A stretch of 64,000 bases of DNA from Aradus depressus (Eukaryota; Arthropoda; Insecta; Hemiptera; Aradidae). The stretch lies in contig OY759222.1 in the NCBI GenBank assembly GCA_963662175.1, forward strand, positions 2,152,713-2,216,712. Reading direction: 5' to 3'. Both the position numbers and the translations under genes were made by a program. The notes under the pieces were generated by a model. The model did not search any database and had not been told where the DNA came from. It saw only the letters and a list, made by a program, of their open reading frames with translations. Below, one piece after another: positions 53,277-63,382 of this stretch. Positions within the stretch are counted from its first letter, which is position 1. Every line of letters begins with the position of its first letter.

Positions 53277-56174
53277 AACTTATGGGTCAATGCTAATGCA
53301 TAAATAATAGTGATAGGTATGTTAGAAATGGCTACACAGATCCGTTTATGGGAAAATGCATAATAATAATGGTATATGTAAAAAAAATATGCTGCACAAA
53401 TCCACTTATGGGAAAATGCAAAATAAATAGTGTTATTTATGTTAGTAAAGACTGCACAAATCCGCTTATGGGAAAATGCAAATATAATAGTGTTATGTAT
53501 GTTAGTAAAGACTGCACAAATCCACTTATGGGAAAATGCAAAAAAAATAATAGTGGTAGGTATGTTAGAAAGGCTGCACAAATCCGCTTATGGGAAAATG
53601 CAAAAATAATAGTGGTATGTGTGTTAGAAATGCTTGCACAAATCCGCTTATGGGAAAATGCAAAAATAATAAAGGTATGTGTGTTAATAATGACTGCACA
53701 AATCCGCTTATGGGAAAATGCAAAATAATAGTGGTAAGTATGTTAGAAAAGACTGCACAAATCCACTTATGGGAAAATGCATAAATAATAAAGGTGTGTG
53801 TTAGAAATGGCTGCACAAATCCACTTATGGGAAAATGCATAAATAATAAAGGTATGTGTGTTAGAAATGGCTGCACAAATCCACTTATGGGAAAATGCAA
53901 AATAATAGTGGTAAGTATGTTAGAAATGACTGCACAAATCCACTTATGGGAAAATGCAAATTAATAGTGGTATGTGTTAGAAAAAACTGCACAAATCCGC
54001 TTATGGGAAAATGCAAAATAATAGTGGTATATATGTTAGAATTGGCTGCACAAATCCGCTTATGGGAAAATGCAAAATAATAGTGGTATATATGTTAGAA
54101 ATGGCTGCACAAATCCGCTTATGGGAAAATGCAAATTAATAGTGGTAGGTATGTTAGAAAAGACTGCACAAATCCACTTATGGGAAAATGCATAAATAAT
54201 AGTGGTAAGTATGTTAGAAATGACTGCACAAATCCGCTTATGGGGAAATGCAAATTAATAGTGGTATCTGTTAGAAAAAACTGCACAAATCCGCTTATGG
54301 GAAAATGCAAAATAATAGTGGTATATATGTTAGAAATGGCTGCACAAATCCGCTTATGGGAAAATGCAAAATAATAGTGGTATATATGTTAGAAATGGCT
54401 GCACAAATCCACTTATGGGAAAATGCAAAATAATAGTGGTATATATGTTAGAAATGGCTGCACAAATCCGCTTATGGGAAAATGCAAAATAATTGTGGTA
54501 TATATGTTAGAAATGGCTGCACAAATCCACTTATGGGAAAATGCAAAATAATAGTGGTATATATGTTAGAAATGGCTGCACAAATCCGCTTATGGGAAAA
54601 TGCAAAATAATAGTGGTATATATGTTAGAAATGGCTGCACAAATCCACTTATGGGAAAATGCAAAATAATAGTGGTATATATGTTAGAAATGGCTGCACA
54701 AATCCACTTATGGGAAAATGCAAAATAATAGTGGTATATATGTTAGAAATGGCTGAACAAATCCGCTTATGGGAAAATGCAAAATAATAGTGGTATATAT
54801 GTTAGAAATGGCTGAACAAATCCGCTTGTGGGAAAATGCAAAATAATAGTGGTATATATGTTAGAAATGGCTGCACAAATCCACTTATGGGAAAATGCAA
54901 AATAATAGTGGTATATATGTTAGAAATGGCTGCACAAATCCACTTATGGGAAAATGCAAAATAATAGTGGTATATATGTTAGAAATGGCTGCACAAATCC
55001 GCTTATGGGAAAATGCAAAATAATAGTGGTATATATGTTAGAAATGGCTGCACAAATCCACTTATGGGAAAATGCAATATAATAGTGGTATATATGTTAG
55101 AAATGGCTGCACAAATCCGCTTATGGGAAAATGCAAAATAATAGTGGTATATATGTTAGAAATGGCTGCACAAATCCGCTTATGGGAAAATGCAAAATAA
55201 TAGTGGTATATATGTTAGAAATGGCTGCACAAATCCGCTTATGGGAATATGCAAAATAATAGTGGTATATATGTTAGAAATGGCTGCACAAATCCACTTA
55301 TGGGAAAATGCAAAATAATAGTGGTATATATGTTAGAAATGGCTGCACAAATCCGCTTATGGGAAAATGCAAAATAATAGTGGTATATATGTTAGAAATG
55401 GCTGCACAAATCCACTTATGGGAAAATGCAAAATAATAGTGGTATATATGTTAGAAATGGCTGCACAAATCCGCTTATGGGAAAATGCAAAATAATAGTG
55501 GTATATATGTTAGAAATGGCTGCACAAATCCACTTATGGGAAAATGCAAAATAATAGTGGTATATATGTTAGAAATGGCTGCACAAATCCGCTTATGGGA
55601 TTATGCAAAATAATAGTGGTATATATGTTAGAAATGGCTGCACAAATCCACTTATGGGAAAATGCAAAATAATAGTGGTATATATGTTAGAAATGGCTGC
55701 ACAAATCCACTTATGGGAAAATGCAAAATAATAGTGGTATATATGTTAGAAATGGCTGCACAAATCCGCTTATGGGAAAATGCAAAATAATAGTGGTATA
55801 TATGTTAGAAATGGCTGCACAAATCCACTTATGGGAAAATGCAAAATAATAGTGGTATATATGTTAGAAATGGCTGCACAAATCCGCTTATGGGAAAATG
55901 CAAAATAATAGTGGTATATATGTTAGAAATGGCTGCACAAATCCACTTATGGGAAAATGCAAAATAATAGTGGTATATATGTTAGAAATGGCTGCACAAA
56001 TCCGCTTATGGGAAAATGCAAAATAATAGTGGTATATATGTTAGAAATGGCTGCACAAATCCACTTATGGGAAAATGCAAAATAATAGTGGTATATATGT
56101 TAGAAATGGCTGCACAAATCCGCTTATGGGAAAATGCATAAATAATAATGTTATGTGTGTTAATAGGCTGCACA
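53277..56174. repeat. 59-bp minisatellite, about 49 copies
   Basis: Unit AAATAATAGTGGTATATATG...GAAATGGCTGCACAAATCC(G/A)CTTATGGGAAAATGC. Copies at the left edge (to about 54.2 kb) vary in length and sequence; the right part is almost uniform. The G/A site alternates in long stretches (for example 55.26-56.12 kb), showing a 118-bp dimer unit. Open frames across it on both strands are repeat translations and not genes. Confidence 0.95.
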
Positions 56175-57413
56175 ACATAAAAATATATATATATATATAT
56201 ATATATCGTCTCCCCCCCTATTTCGCGATCATTCACTCTCAATTTCTTTCATACCAGCATTCATTCCTCTAATCCTAAATTAAAACATCTACACTATATA
56301 CAAATAAAATCATAAAAAAATGCAAAATAATACAAAATCCCCTCCTGTGTATTGTGTAAGTTGAGTAATGTAAAATGATTTCGTTTCTTAATGTTGTGTT
56401 GTCCGTACGGTGTAACATAAATGTATCAAATAAATCATAAATCCCCGAAATAATGTATGTTTTGTGTGTATTAGCTTTGTCTAAGTGTTCCTGAGATTGG
56501 CTGGGTGCGGCTCCCACAGGATCAGCTAAAAATCCTTCTCTGGCCCCCAGATGGACGATTCCTCACAGATGCTGGCACCCAGCGCCGAAGAGATGAGGCA
56601 ATCTGCACTCTTTCTCTTCGACCCAAAGTGACCAACTCCGTCCGGAACCCGTCCTCTAACTCGACTTACAGGGAGCGCGTTAAGCTCCAGGAATTCCAGG
56701 CAGGTTCCCGTCTGCTGTTTTAGGCTGGGCAAAGTGCAGACGCCAAATACTGCAAGAGACCAAATTGTCTCCGCTTGCTTATTGGCAGGGGATCAACCTG
56801 TCTCCGCTTGCTTATTAGCTACTAAAAAAAAAAACTAATCTACTTCATTTATTCTTCACACATTCTCGATTAATTACCCATTATACTAATGTTGAACAAT
56901 AAAAAAAATCTGCTAAAAAAATTTTGTCTATATTGACTATGGATCCTTGAGATGGATCCGGTTTCAATTCCCTTAACTGGGTTGTTTATTCCTTGCACTA
57001 ATTCGCTCTGATAATCGATCTTGCCGGATCGATTCAACACTACTGAACGAACTAACGTTCATCACAACAACAATATAATTCTACATCAATAAACTAACAA
57101 CATATAGTATTTCCTAAACCTATATTAACCTATTACCATTTCAAATGACAACAATGGTATGTACATCTCACAATAAATTCCGTCTATAAAATATATATAT
57201 TCATTCATTCTTCATTTCATTTATTCTAAATTTCATTCATCCATAGTTTTGTCAGTGTCAGTCTATAGTTTTATTCAGTTTGTCTGTCTGTTATTGTCTA
57301 TAACTCATTCGAGTTTCAAAAATGGTTACTTACTTAGTTCGGCTGATATAATTATCATTGCAGAGCCTGAGATGAGCCCCTGCTTTTTTCTAATGCCGCG
57401 CCGTATAATGTCT
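56175..57413. other. Interior of the LARD-like element, no clear gene
   Basis: Begins with an AT microsatellite (about 56183-56205). A more GC-rich patch at 56500-56820 carries the 18-bp text TGTCTCCGCTTGCTTATT twice (about 56767 and 56799). Short open frames there have no recognisable features. Confidence 0.4.
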
Positions 57414-57749
57414 TCAAATATCTTCCCCCCCCCCCCCCCCCCCCCCCCCACTAAATAAAATTTTGCGTAGTCTGTGTGTCAGTACTGCGTCATTTTTTTC
57501 ATTTCCCCTTATTTTAAAAGTTATCTGTTCGGTTTGTCTGTATTTTGCCCTAAAAATGTTTTCGAACCCGTCAGCTATCCTATATAATATTTCTGTCAAG
57601 TCCACTCTCCATCCATACAGCAAAACATCCACACTCTTATATTTTCTTACTTCTGCATTAATTTGCTCTAAATGATAATTCATTGTGATTTCTCCTTTGG
57701 AAAGAAATTTTCTGACCAATATTTTCTGACCTTGACACTTATTTTTCAC
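57414..57749 (-). CDS. Unknown 111-aa ORF downstream of the gag-like ORF
   Basis: On the minus strand it follows the coiled-coil ORF by about 150 bases in another frame. It contains MNYHLEQINAEVRKYKSVDV and LYRIADGFENIFRAKYRQTE and then runs into a poly-glycine made by the 25-base C run at 57425-57449. It could be a decayed downstream part of Gag. The homopolymer makes the C-terminus untrustworthy. No family recognised. Confidence 0.3.
   Translation of the reverse strand: MKNKCQGQKILVRKFLSKGEITMNYHLEQINAEVRKYKSVDVLLYGWRVDLTEILYRIADGFENIFRAKYRQTEQITFKIRGNEKNDAVLTHRLRKILFSGGGGGGGGEDI
57425..57449. repeat. Homopolymer of 25 C
   Basis: Uninterrupted C run. Its length is likely unstable in cells and in assemblies. 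Confidence 0.9.
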
Positions 57750-57898
57750 TACTAAATCTATACCTTTATTTTCTAAACTATTTCTATAACTAACTTCCGA
57801 AACTATTTTGACTTCCTCTACTATGTGACTATTTTTCCCCCTAATTCTATAACTTCCTTGAATCCTTCCTCCTGAATCCCTTCTACCCGGCTAATCCT

Positions 57899-58576
57899 TT
57901 AAGAAAGTTCAGCTGTTTGGACGCTATTGTCCTCCCTAACTCCTGACAACTTTAACTCGAAATTTTGACAGCGTTCTTCCCATTTCTCTTCCGCGGCATC
58001 TATTTTACGGATAACCTCCTTCACCTGACCTCCCATTTCTTCTTTTAAGTTGCTTATTTTTTGATTAAAATCCCCCTTTAAGTTTTCTGCTACTTGATCA
58101 ATTTTGTCTTCTAAATCTTGATTTTTTATTTCCAAACTCCCTATTTGATCCTTCAAACTGTCCACCTTCTTATCTAATCTCACCTCTAAATTCTGAATGT
58201 CACCTCTCAAATTTCCCATTTCCCCTTTTAAATTTGTCTCTACCCCACTCAAATTTGTCTCTAAACCTTCCATCTTTTGATTAAGATTCCCAATGTCCCC
58301 TCTCAAATTTCCCATACTCCTCATCATAAATTCCATAAATCTGTCCATCTTGTCTGGTTTCTCTTCTACTTTCTCCTTCTTTTCTACCTCTGTCTCTTTA
58401 CTAACAACATCAATCTCCTGTACCTCCTCACTAGTACCCTCTTTGGTCTCCATAGCAACGGGTATTTCCCTATCTGTTTCCTCCGAAATCTCTACTTCGG
58501 ACCCTTCGTCAGAACTAAATTCCTTCCCCTTGTTCTCTTCCTCTAATCTTTTTGCTTCCCCTCTCGTCAATGGCAT
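57899..58576 (-). CDS. Coiled-coil gag-like protein of the LARD-like element
   Basis: A 225-aa ORF with a good ATG, about 280 bases inside the 5' LTR and primer site, where gag belongs. It starts MPLTRGEAKRLEEENKGKEF and has an acidic stretch, then MDRFMEFMMRSMGNLRGDIG (about 97-116). Heptad-like repeats follow (MGNLRGDIQNLEVRLDKKVD, LKDQIGSLEIKNQDLEDKID), a long coiled coil. No zinc knuckle or enzyme motif is present. It could multimerise as a Gag N-terminal domain. The nearby ORF at 57414-57749 may be its decayed continuation. Assignment rests on position and coiled-coil character. Confidence 0.6.
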   Translation of the reverse strand: MPLTRGEAKRLEEENKGKEFSSDEGSEVEISEETDREIPVAMETKEGTSEEVQEIDVVSKETEVEKKEKVEEKPDKMDRFMEFMMRSMGNLRGDIGNLNQKMEGLETNLSGVETNLKGEMGNLRGDIQNLEVRLDKKVDSLKDQIGSLEIKNQDLEDKIDQVAENLKGDFNQKISNLKEEMGGQVKEVIRKIDAAEEKWEERCQNFELKLSGVREDNSVQTAELS

Positions 58577-58851
58577 GATTAAATATTAATACAAAAACAA
58601 AATTAAATTTATAGAAATATCGCAACAAACGCAATTGTGTTCAATATTGTTATATATATACTGAAAACAAAAATCATAGAATATTCCCCACTCTCCCAAC
58701 GAAACTCATATCTCCCCATGGCCTTATTCTTCCTGATTTTAAATAAATGCAACTTTTAGGCATATTTACTCTTTATTAAAAAAAAATGTTTCGGTGACTC
58801 TATGCGAGTTATTTATTGATCAAAGAATGCAAAATAAAAAACAAGAAACTA

Positions 58852-58869
58852 TCCCCACAAGGGATGCCA
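58852..58869 (-). promoter_or_regulatory. Primer-binding-site candidate of the LARD-like element
   Basis: TGGCATCCCTTGTGGGGA on the minus strand, three bases from the LTR end. It starts with TGG as expected; I could not match it to a named tRNA. Confidence 0.5.
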
Positions 58870-58872
58870 TAA

Positions 58873-60306
58873 TGCTAAATTTATTGCTAATGCTAATTGA
58901 CTTTAATTACTTGTTTTAATTGAATAATAAAAAAATATGAATTTAATTTGGTTTGACTTTCAGAATAAAAAAATATATATATTTATATCATAACTAACTC
59001 TTTTCATTCTTGGAATTTACGTTAACGGTACCAATAACAATCAAAATTATTTCCCGGTATGATTCTAAAATAAAATATTAATTATAACTATTGTGTCCTG
59101 AATAATTGGTACTCACCTCCAAAGGTATTGGGGTCCGCAAGGCCTATGAGTTTTGAAATTTGAATTTCGTCGAGAGAGATATGGGGAAATTAAAAAGAAA
59201 TTAAAACATGTTTATAAATAATCTGGCTTTACTAAGAAAAAAAATTTATAAATTTGAAAATTAAAGTGGCCATATTGAAAATTATATACAAAATGGATAT
59301 TACCTGGTGACGTCACCCTTGAACATATAAACAATTTACTTTACTTTTTTTAACACAAATTTTGGAGTCCACACTTCCTCCACATCCCTTCAACCCTTTA
59401 CCGGTCACTTTTACTCACTTTCAATTGTCACTCACAACTTTTTACACATTTTGTCTAAAAAAATTAGAGACTAGTCTCTCACCGGTTCCACCTCTACCAT
59501 AACCCAGCATAGACTAACTATCTGCCTCCGCACGGAATTATGGGTAGCAGATTCGAGTTTCTTTTTCCTGTCGTCTATTGTTTTACTTCTAAATATTAAA
59601 ATTTTTTGGTGTTTTCTCTCCTTTCTTCCGTTTCTTCTTTCTTCTAAATTGTCATCTTAATTTTCTGTAACTTTTCTTTTTAATTTTGGCTTCTTCTTTT
59701 CTCGAAAATAGCATGTAAATCTTGTGCTATACACCTTCAGATCATTTATACCGCTTTGGATTGGATCCGTCCTCTATAATTGGATCACTCTTGGAACTTG
59801 CTTCCTTTTCAAATTTTTGAGCTGACTTTTCCATCTGATGTGGGTAGTTTTTCTCTTCTTTTCCTTTTTCAAATTCTTCTTAATAATTAACTGTCTTTTC
59901 CTAAAAATTTCCACAACCTTCTACCGACTCGTTTTTTAATTATTGACCTTTTCTTATTTTTGCTTATAATTTCCTGAAATTTTCTTCATTCCTTCTTCTT
60001 TTAGCTGTTTCATTCTATTCCTAAGTGTTAAATTAGTCCCTTCTGAAAATTTGCTTTCATTTTATAGTCGGTGGATCTTGTAATTGATGTTCAAAATGTT
60101 AGTTGATAACTGTAAGGTTAGGCCTAAAGCTACATTTTCTTCCTTTTAAAGTTGTTCTTACTTTCTTCCTGTTGATTTTCTATTTTATTTTCTTCATCCT
60201 TAGGTTTCTTTCTTCTTTATTTTCTTTGTCCTTTTCTAAATTGTTTCAAAAAAAATAATGTTGCTTCGACCTCAGTTGTCTTGGCAACAGGCTTGTTTAC
60301 ATTACA
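58873..60306 (-). repeat. 5' LTR of the LARD-like element
   Basis: 1,434 bp, nearly identical to 50353-51786 at an exact offset of 8,520 bases. Confidence 0.88.
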
Positions 60307-60512
60307 ATATTGGGAGTAGGTATCTCAAGGGGCTGAAAAGGATCAGGTATTAGGAGCTTATCCCATTTTGCCTCCGTCAAGTACCTCTACAGGCTACAGG
60401 AGAAGAAGCTGACAGGATGCAATAAAAGAGGGACCTTAGCCGGATAATGGACCCATAAAACCTTCGTTTAGAAGCATATAAACTTCCAGATAAATTTGAC
60501 GAGTCAAATTTG

Positions 60513-60845
60513 ATGTCTACAAGGAAAATGCCGAAACTTCCCAAGATAGCAGAGGAGAAGGTAGAAGGAGAAGGAGAGGAGGAACCAGTCCGAGAGCCTC
60601 GGGAAGTCAGGAGTTCATCTTGGAGTCGAGATCCACCAGTCGAAGAGAGCAGTTTTCAAGTCTGGAGTTCATCGACAGTCTGGATCCAAGAGTCAGAGGG
60701 TTCACTTCCTGGAGTTCTAGTTGAGAGGGGGAAGTGGCCAATCTCTGATCCACCACTTGAAGTCGGCAGTTCTGATCCAGTAGCCCTCGAGGGAAGCTCC
60801 AGCCCTCTTCCAACCCTAGAAGTTCAGGAGGAACTCAGCCACTAG
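60513..60845 (+). CDS. Low-complexity ORF of unknown origin (110 aa)
   Basis: The ATG at 60513 gives MSTRKMPKLPKIAEEKVEGE, then a Glu/Ser/Pro-rich protein with repeated SSS and VWIQESEGS-like text. It has no domain that I recognise. It lies in the part of the Transib-like element right of the nested LTR element. An upstream stretch (about 60372-60446) also reads as an open segment, KYLYRLQEKKLTGCNKRG, ending in TAA in another frame. It may be a decayed exon, a captured fragment, or chance. It does not resemble a Transib transposase. Confidence 0.25.
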   Translation: MSTRKMPKLPKIAEEKVEGEGEEEPVREPREVRSSSWSRDPPVEESSFQVWSSSTVWIQESEGSLPGVLVERGKWPISDPPLEVGSSDPVALEGSSSPLPTLEVQEELSH

Positions 60846-61639
60846 TCTGTTCTTCTTTCACCCTCAAACCCTCGCAGAGCCGTCCAGCCCTCACCATCCG
60901 ATTAGCCTCCAGCCCCAGCATCCATACACCATTATCAATAAGGTTTAATTTTATATTATGTTTTTAATTTTAAGTTATTTATTTTGTTGTAAATATATTA
61001 ATTTCAATATGACTTGCTAGTTTTTTTCAGTTTACTTCCCTTACTTATCCTAGTCAATATTGATTTAAGAATTTGGTTTTTCAAAACTCTTTTCGCTGAA
61101 CGAATCTTTTACGCCTTTGGACTATAGAAATCCAATTTATATATTAAAATCAGTAAATTTAAATGATCGTTATATTGGCGATCTGGCATCCTTTGGACAT
61201 TTTAAATTAGTAAAGACAGCATTTTTGAGAAAATCTCCGCACTTTAGATTTAAAGTAAATTCAAATATCATTTTTTATTATTAAAAACGCGACGCGTAAC
61301 CCCTCCAATATTACAAATTAGTAAAATCCATAAAGATCATTTAGTTACAATTTGGCATATCTCTTGTGTGGAAGAATAAATTCAATTAATTTTTATTATT
61401 CATAATCATAATAATTACAAATTGATATCCTCCTTGTGGGGATATTTAAAACCATCAGTAAAGATAAGTAAGTTCAATCAAATATATTAATTACAGATCA
61501 GAAGATACCAATAAATTGTGAATGAGATCTTCATTATCGGCTATCCTGGAGCTATTTCTAGTACTACGTATATTCTCTAAAACGCCTAAAGTCTTTGTTT
61601 CCAGCTTACTGAGCTTCTTCTGACATCATTATACTTGAT
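60846..61639. other. Internal Transib-like sequence, AT-rich, no gene
   Basis: No gene seen. Some text (TATCCTCCTTGTGGGGATAT near 61422) resembles the primer-site area of the LARD-like element, so part may be an old LTR relic. Confidence 0.35.
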
Positions 61640-62446
61640 ATATTTTTAGGAGTGCGAATTTTTGATTAAAGTAGGTACGTATTATTGCTTTTCTGACATC
61701 TTTTACAGTCATATATTGTATAATACCCACCATATAATTGTTAATAATGAAAATAATATTGTTTCAAATAGAAGTAAAAATAAACGAGTTTGATAGGGTA
61801 CTAATATGACATTAGATGTCCAGAGCCTTCTTTAAAAAAAAATAATTAACAGTAAATTATATGAATAAATTGGTAAAAATATGAAATTTTTGGGTTTTTG
61901 TTATATAACTTTTTTTGGGGCAGGCCTTCTTTACCTTTTGGCAACAGGAGATATTAAGTTGGATAAAAATTGATTTTTCTACGTTGAGTTTACTAAGGTC
62001 GAGATGTTTAAAATTTTTAAAAAAATTGGTAAACCATAACGCGTAAAATTTAATTAAAAGTATGAACCTAATCAAATAAATATGAACTCTTGTTCATACA
62101 AGGAGGATCATAAACAAACATTTTCAGCACAACTCGGACTCTTATCTTCAATATTCCCGAATTTCACCGCGGTAATTTGCTTTTAATTTTGAATCGAGCA
62201 AAAAAATTTGGTCAAAATATCTGCAAAATTCGCTGAATGGCAGGGTATTTTCTGAAATTTTTCCAAAAAGTTATAATTTTCTTTATAAAATAATATTTTT
62301 TGAAATAATTTTTAAAGATTGTTTGTATAAATGAGGTGAAAGTGAATTTATTTGTGAATAAAATGACGTTAATCTCGTCTTGATATGATCAGTAGAACAG
62401 CCTGGGCAGACTTTTGTCTCGAAAAAGTCAGTTTTTGACCACTGTG
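61640..62446 (-). repeat. Right terminal inverted repeat (about 807 bp)
   Basis: Matches the left repeat in inverse orientation, with scattered substitutions and small indels. It ends CCACTGTG at 62446. Confidence 0.88.
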
Positions 62447-62451
62447 CGACG

Positions 62452-62716
62452 GCCCCGTCCAAGACTAAGTCAATGGGCGGAGTTCCCGCCAGTACTAGCA
62501 GCGCTGCGTAAAGTCAGTCCGATAGGCCTTTGTGACCCTTAACAGGGCTGTTCTCTGTGCATGAACGAGGATAACTCGCTGCCGTTTCGTGGGGTGATGC
62601 CACCATCCTGCGGCCGCGTATCTCGCAACGGCCTCGAACACCCCGGTGTAGATAGCTCTACACGGGGAGTAGCCGAGACCCCATGTTGCTCGGGCTAGGC
62701 AGCTCAAAGGTGCTGG
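62452..62716 (-). pseudogene. R1-like LINE reverse transcriptase C-terminal fragment
   Basis: The minus strand encodes LARATWGLGYSPCRAIYTGV, then RYAAAGWW and HAQRTALLRVTKAYRT, the pattern of the region after the RT core in R1-clade non-LTR elements. A frameshift near 62510 leads to another frame, which continues LVLAGTPPIDLVLDGAV up to the Transib-like insertion at 62451. Reading on across one CGACG copy into 41993 and below keeps a frame open (ASYHCRRQ). It is a truncated, inactive remnant that served as the insertion target. Confidence 0.75.
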
Positions 62717-63020
62717 GACTGATGACGGAGGCTGGCTACCTGGCTTATGGTCGGAAAATTAAGAAAGCCGTCTAACCAGGTGCCCGTGGCCCCGCCGACG
62801 GCACCGGGACGCAGGCAGAAATTAACCCCCGACAGATCCCGAGCTTACTCGATGTAAAGCACCGAAAATCAAGGACGACCGTGGACCGTAGCCATCGAGC
62901 CGGTCCACAGCAACAGGTATATTGTAAATGAATAAACCGGAGAAGGTTACCCATTCCCCCGCCGATCAAATAGGGTGATGATCCCCCTCAGGGGGTCAGG
63001 AGCACCCAAAAAAAAAAAAA
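62717..63020 (+). other. Poly(A)-ended segment, possible LINE 3' end
   Basis: GC-rich text ends GGTCAGGAGCACCC followed by 13 A (63008-63020). It resembles a LINE 3' untranslated region on the plus strand, opposite to the R1-like fragment beside it. No coding sense was recognised. Confidence 0.35.
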
Positions 63021-63189
63021 TGCCCGGGCACCATGCTTAGGGATCCTGCCTGGGCGAACCGCCCTCCCGGAAAGCCTTAAATCCAGCACTCAAATATAAG
63101 AATAAATAAAAACCTTACCCACAAAACGGCCAGCTTTCGTCTTTTTCATAAAGAACCATTATATTATTTGTTGTTATTTGTCCAATCTA
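63021..63189. other. Short unique spacer
   Basis: Nothing recognisable apart from CCTGCCTGGGC, which recalls the motif at 41862-41993. Confidence 0.4.
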
Positions 63190-63283
63190 AAATATATATA
63201 TATTTATATAGATATGAAAAGAACATTAGGTGCATGTATATATTGTAATGTAGTCAATGTGCCACTAATATAAATGTAATTTT

Positions 63284-63349
<66 letters not shown>

Positions 63350-63382
63350 GATATGAAAAGAACATTAGGTGCATGTATATAT
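63190..63382. repeat. AT microsatellite between two copies of a segment of about 80 bp
   Basis: The segment TTTATATAGATATGAAAAGA...AGTCAAKGTGCCACTAATAT occurs at about 63200-63271 and again at 63341-63414. The (AT)n run at about 63283-63341 separates them. The second copy leads into the 36-bp array. Confidence 0.8.

Larger units (their letters stand above)
50353..60306 (-). mobile_element. LARD-like LTR element, 9.95 kb with 1,434-bp LTRs, no pol
   Basis: Two direct repeats of equal length (50353-51786 and 58873-60306) differ at only four positions I could see, about 99.7 percent identity. Read on the minus strand they start TGTAATG and end TTTAGCA. A primer-site-like TGGCATCCCTTGTGGGGA (58869-58852) lies three bases inside the right LTR, and a purine tract AAGTGGAAGAAGGCAAAA lies next to the left one (51787-51806). 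The flanks show ATAT on both sides, weak evidence because the target is an AT repeat. The 7.1-kb interior has a coiled-coil gag-like ORF but no protease, RT or integrase. It must have been moved by enzymes of another element. Confidence 0.8.
41999..62446. mobile_element. Transib-type DNA transposon with long inverted repeats, carrying nested elements
   Basis: The plus-strand text at 41999 (CACAGTGGTCAAAAACTGAC) is mirrored at the end 62446, and the inverted repeats extend 808-871 bp inward. The 5-bp sequence CGACG flanks both outer ends (41994-41998, 62447-62451). Transib elements, the relatives of RAG1, are known for 5-bp GC-rich duplications and for termini starting CAC with heptamer similarity to the V(D)J signal; here the heptamer is exactly CACAGTG. 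After subtracting a solo LTR, gypsy #2 and the 9.95-kb LTR element, about 5.4 kb remains. No transposase ORF is visible in the remaining parts, so the copy is non-autonomous or degraded. Confidence 0.75.

Noticed and set aside
53084..56242. Open frames in the 59-bp minisatellite (CTNPLMGKCK and HFPISGFVQ repeats)
   Set aside because: Both strands give repeating peptides of the same array; no start, promoter or non-repeat domain supports them.
50353..60306. Plain segmental duplication of 1.43 kb
   Set aside because: TG...CA ends on the minus strand, a TGG-starting primer site and an adjacent purine tract at the correct places make LTRs a better explanation.
41999..62446. The long inverted repeats as Polinton TIRs enclosing the viral genes
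   Set aside because: The viral genes lie at 1-10 kb, outside the repeats. The ends start CAC with a 5-bp duplication, whereas Polintons typically make 6-bp duplications with AG...CT ends.
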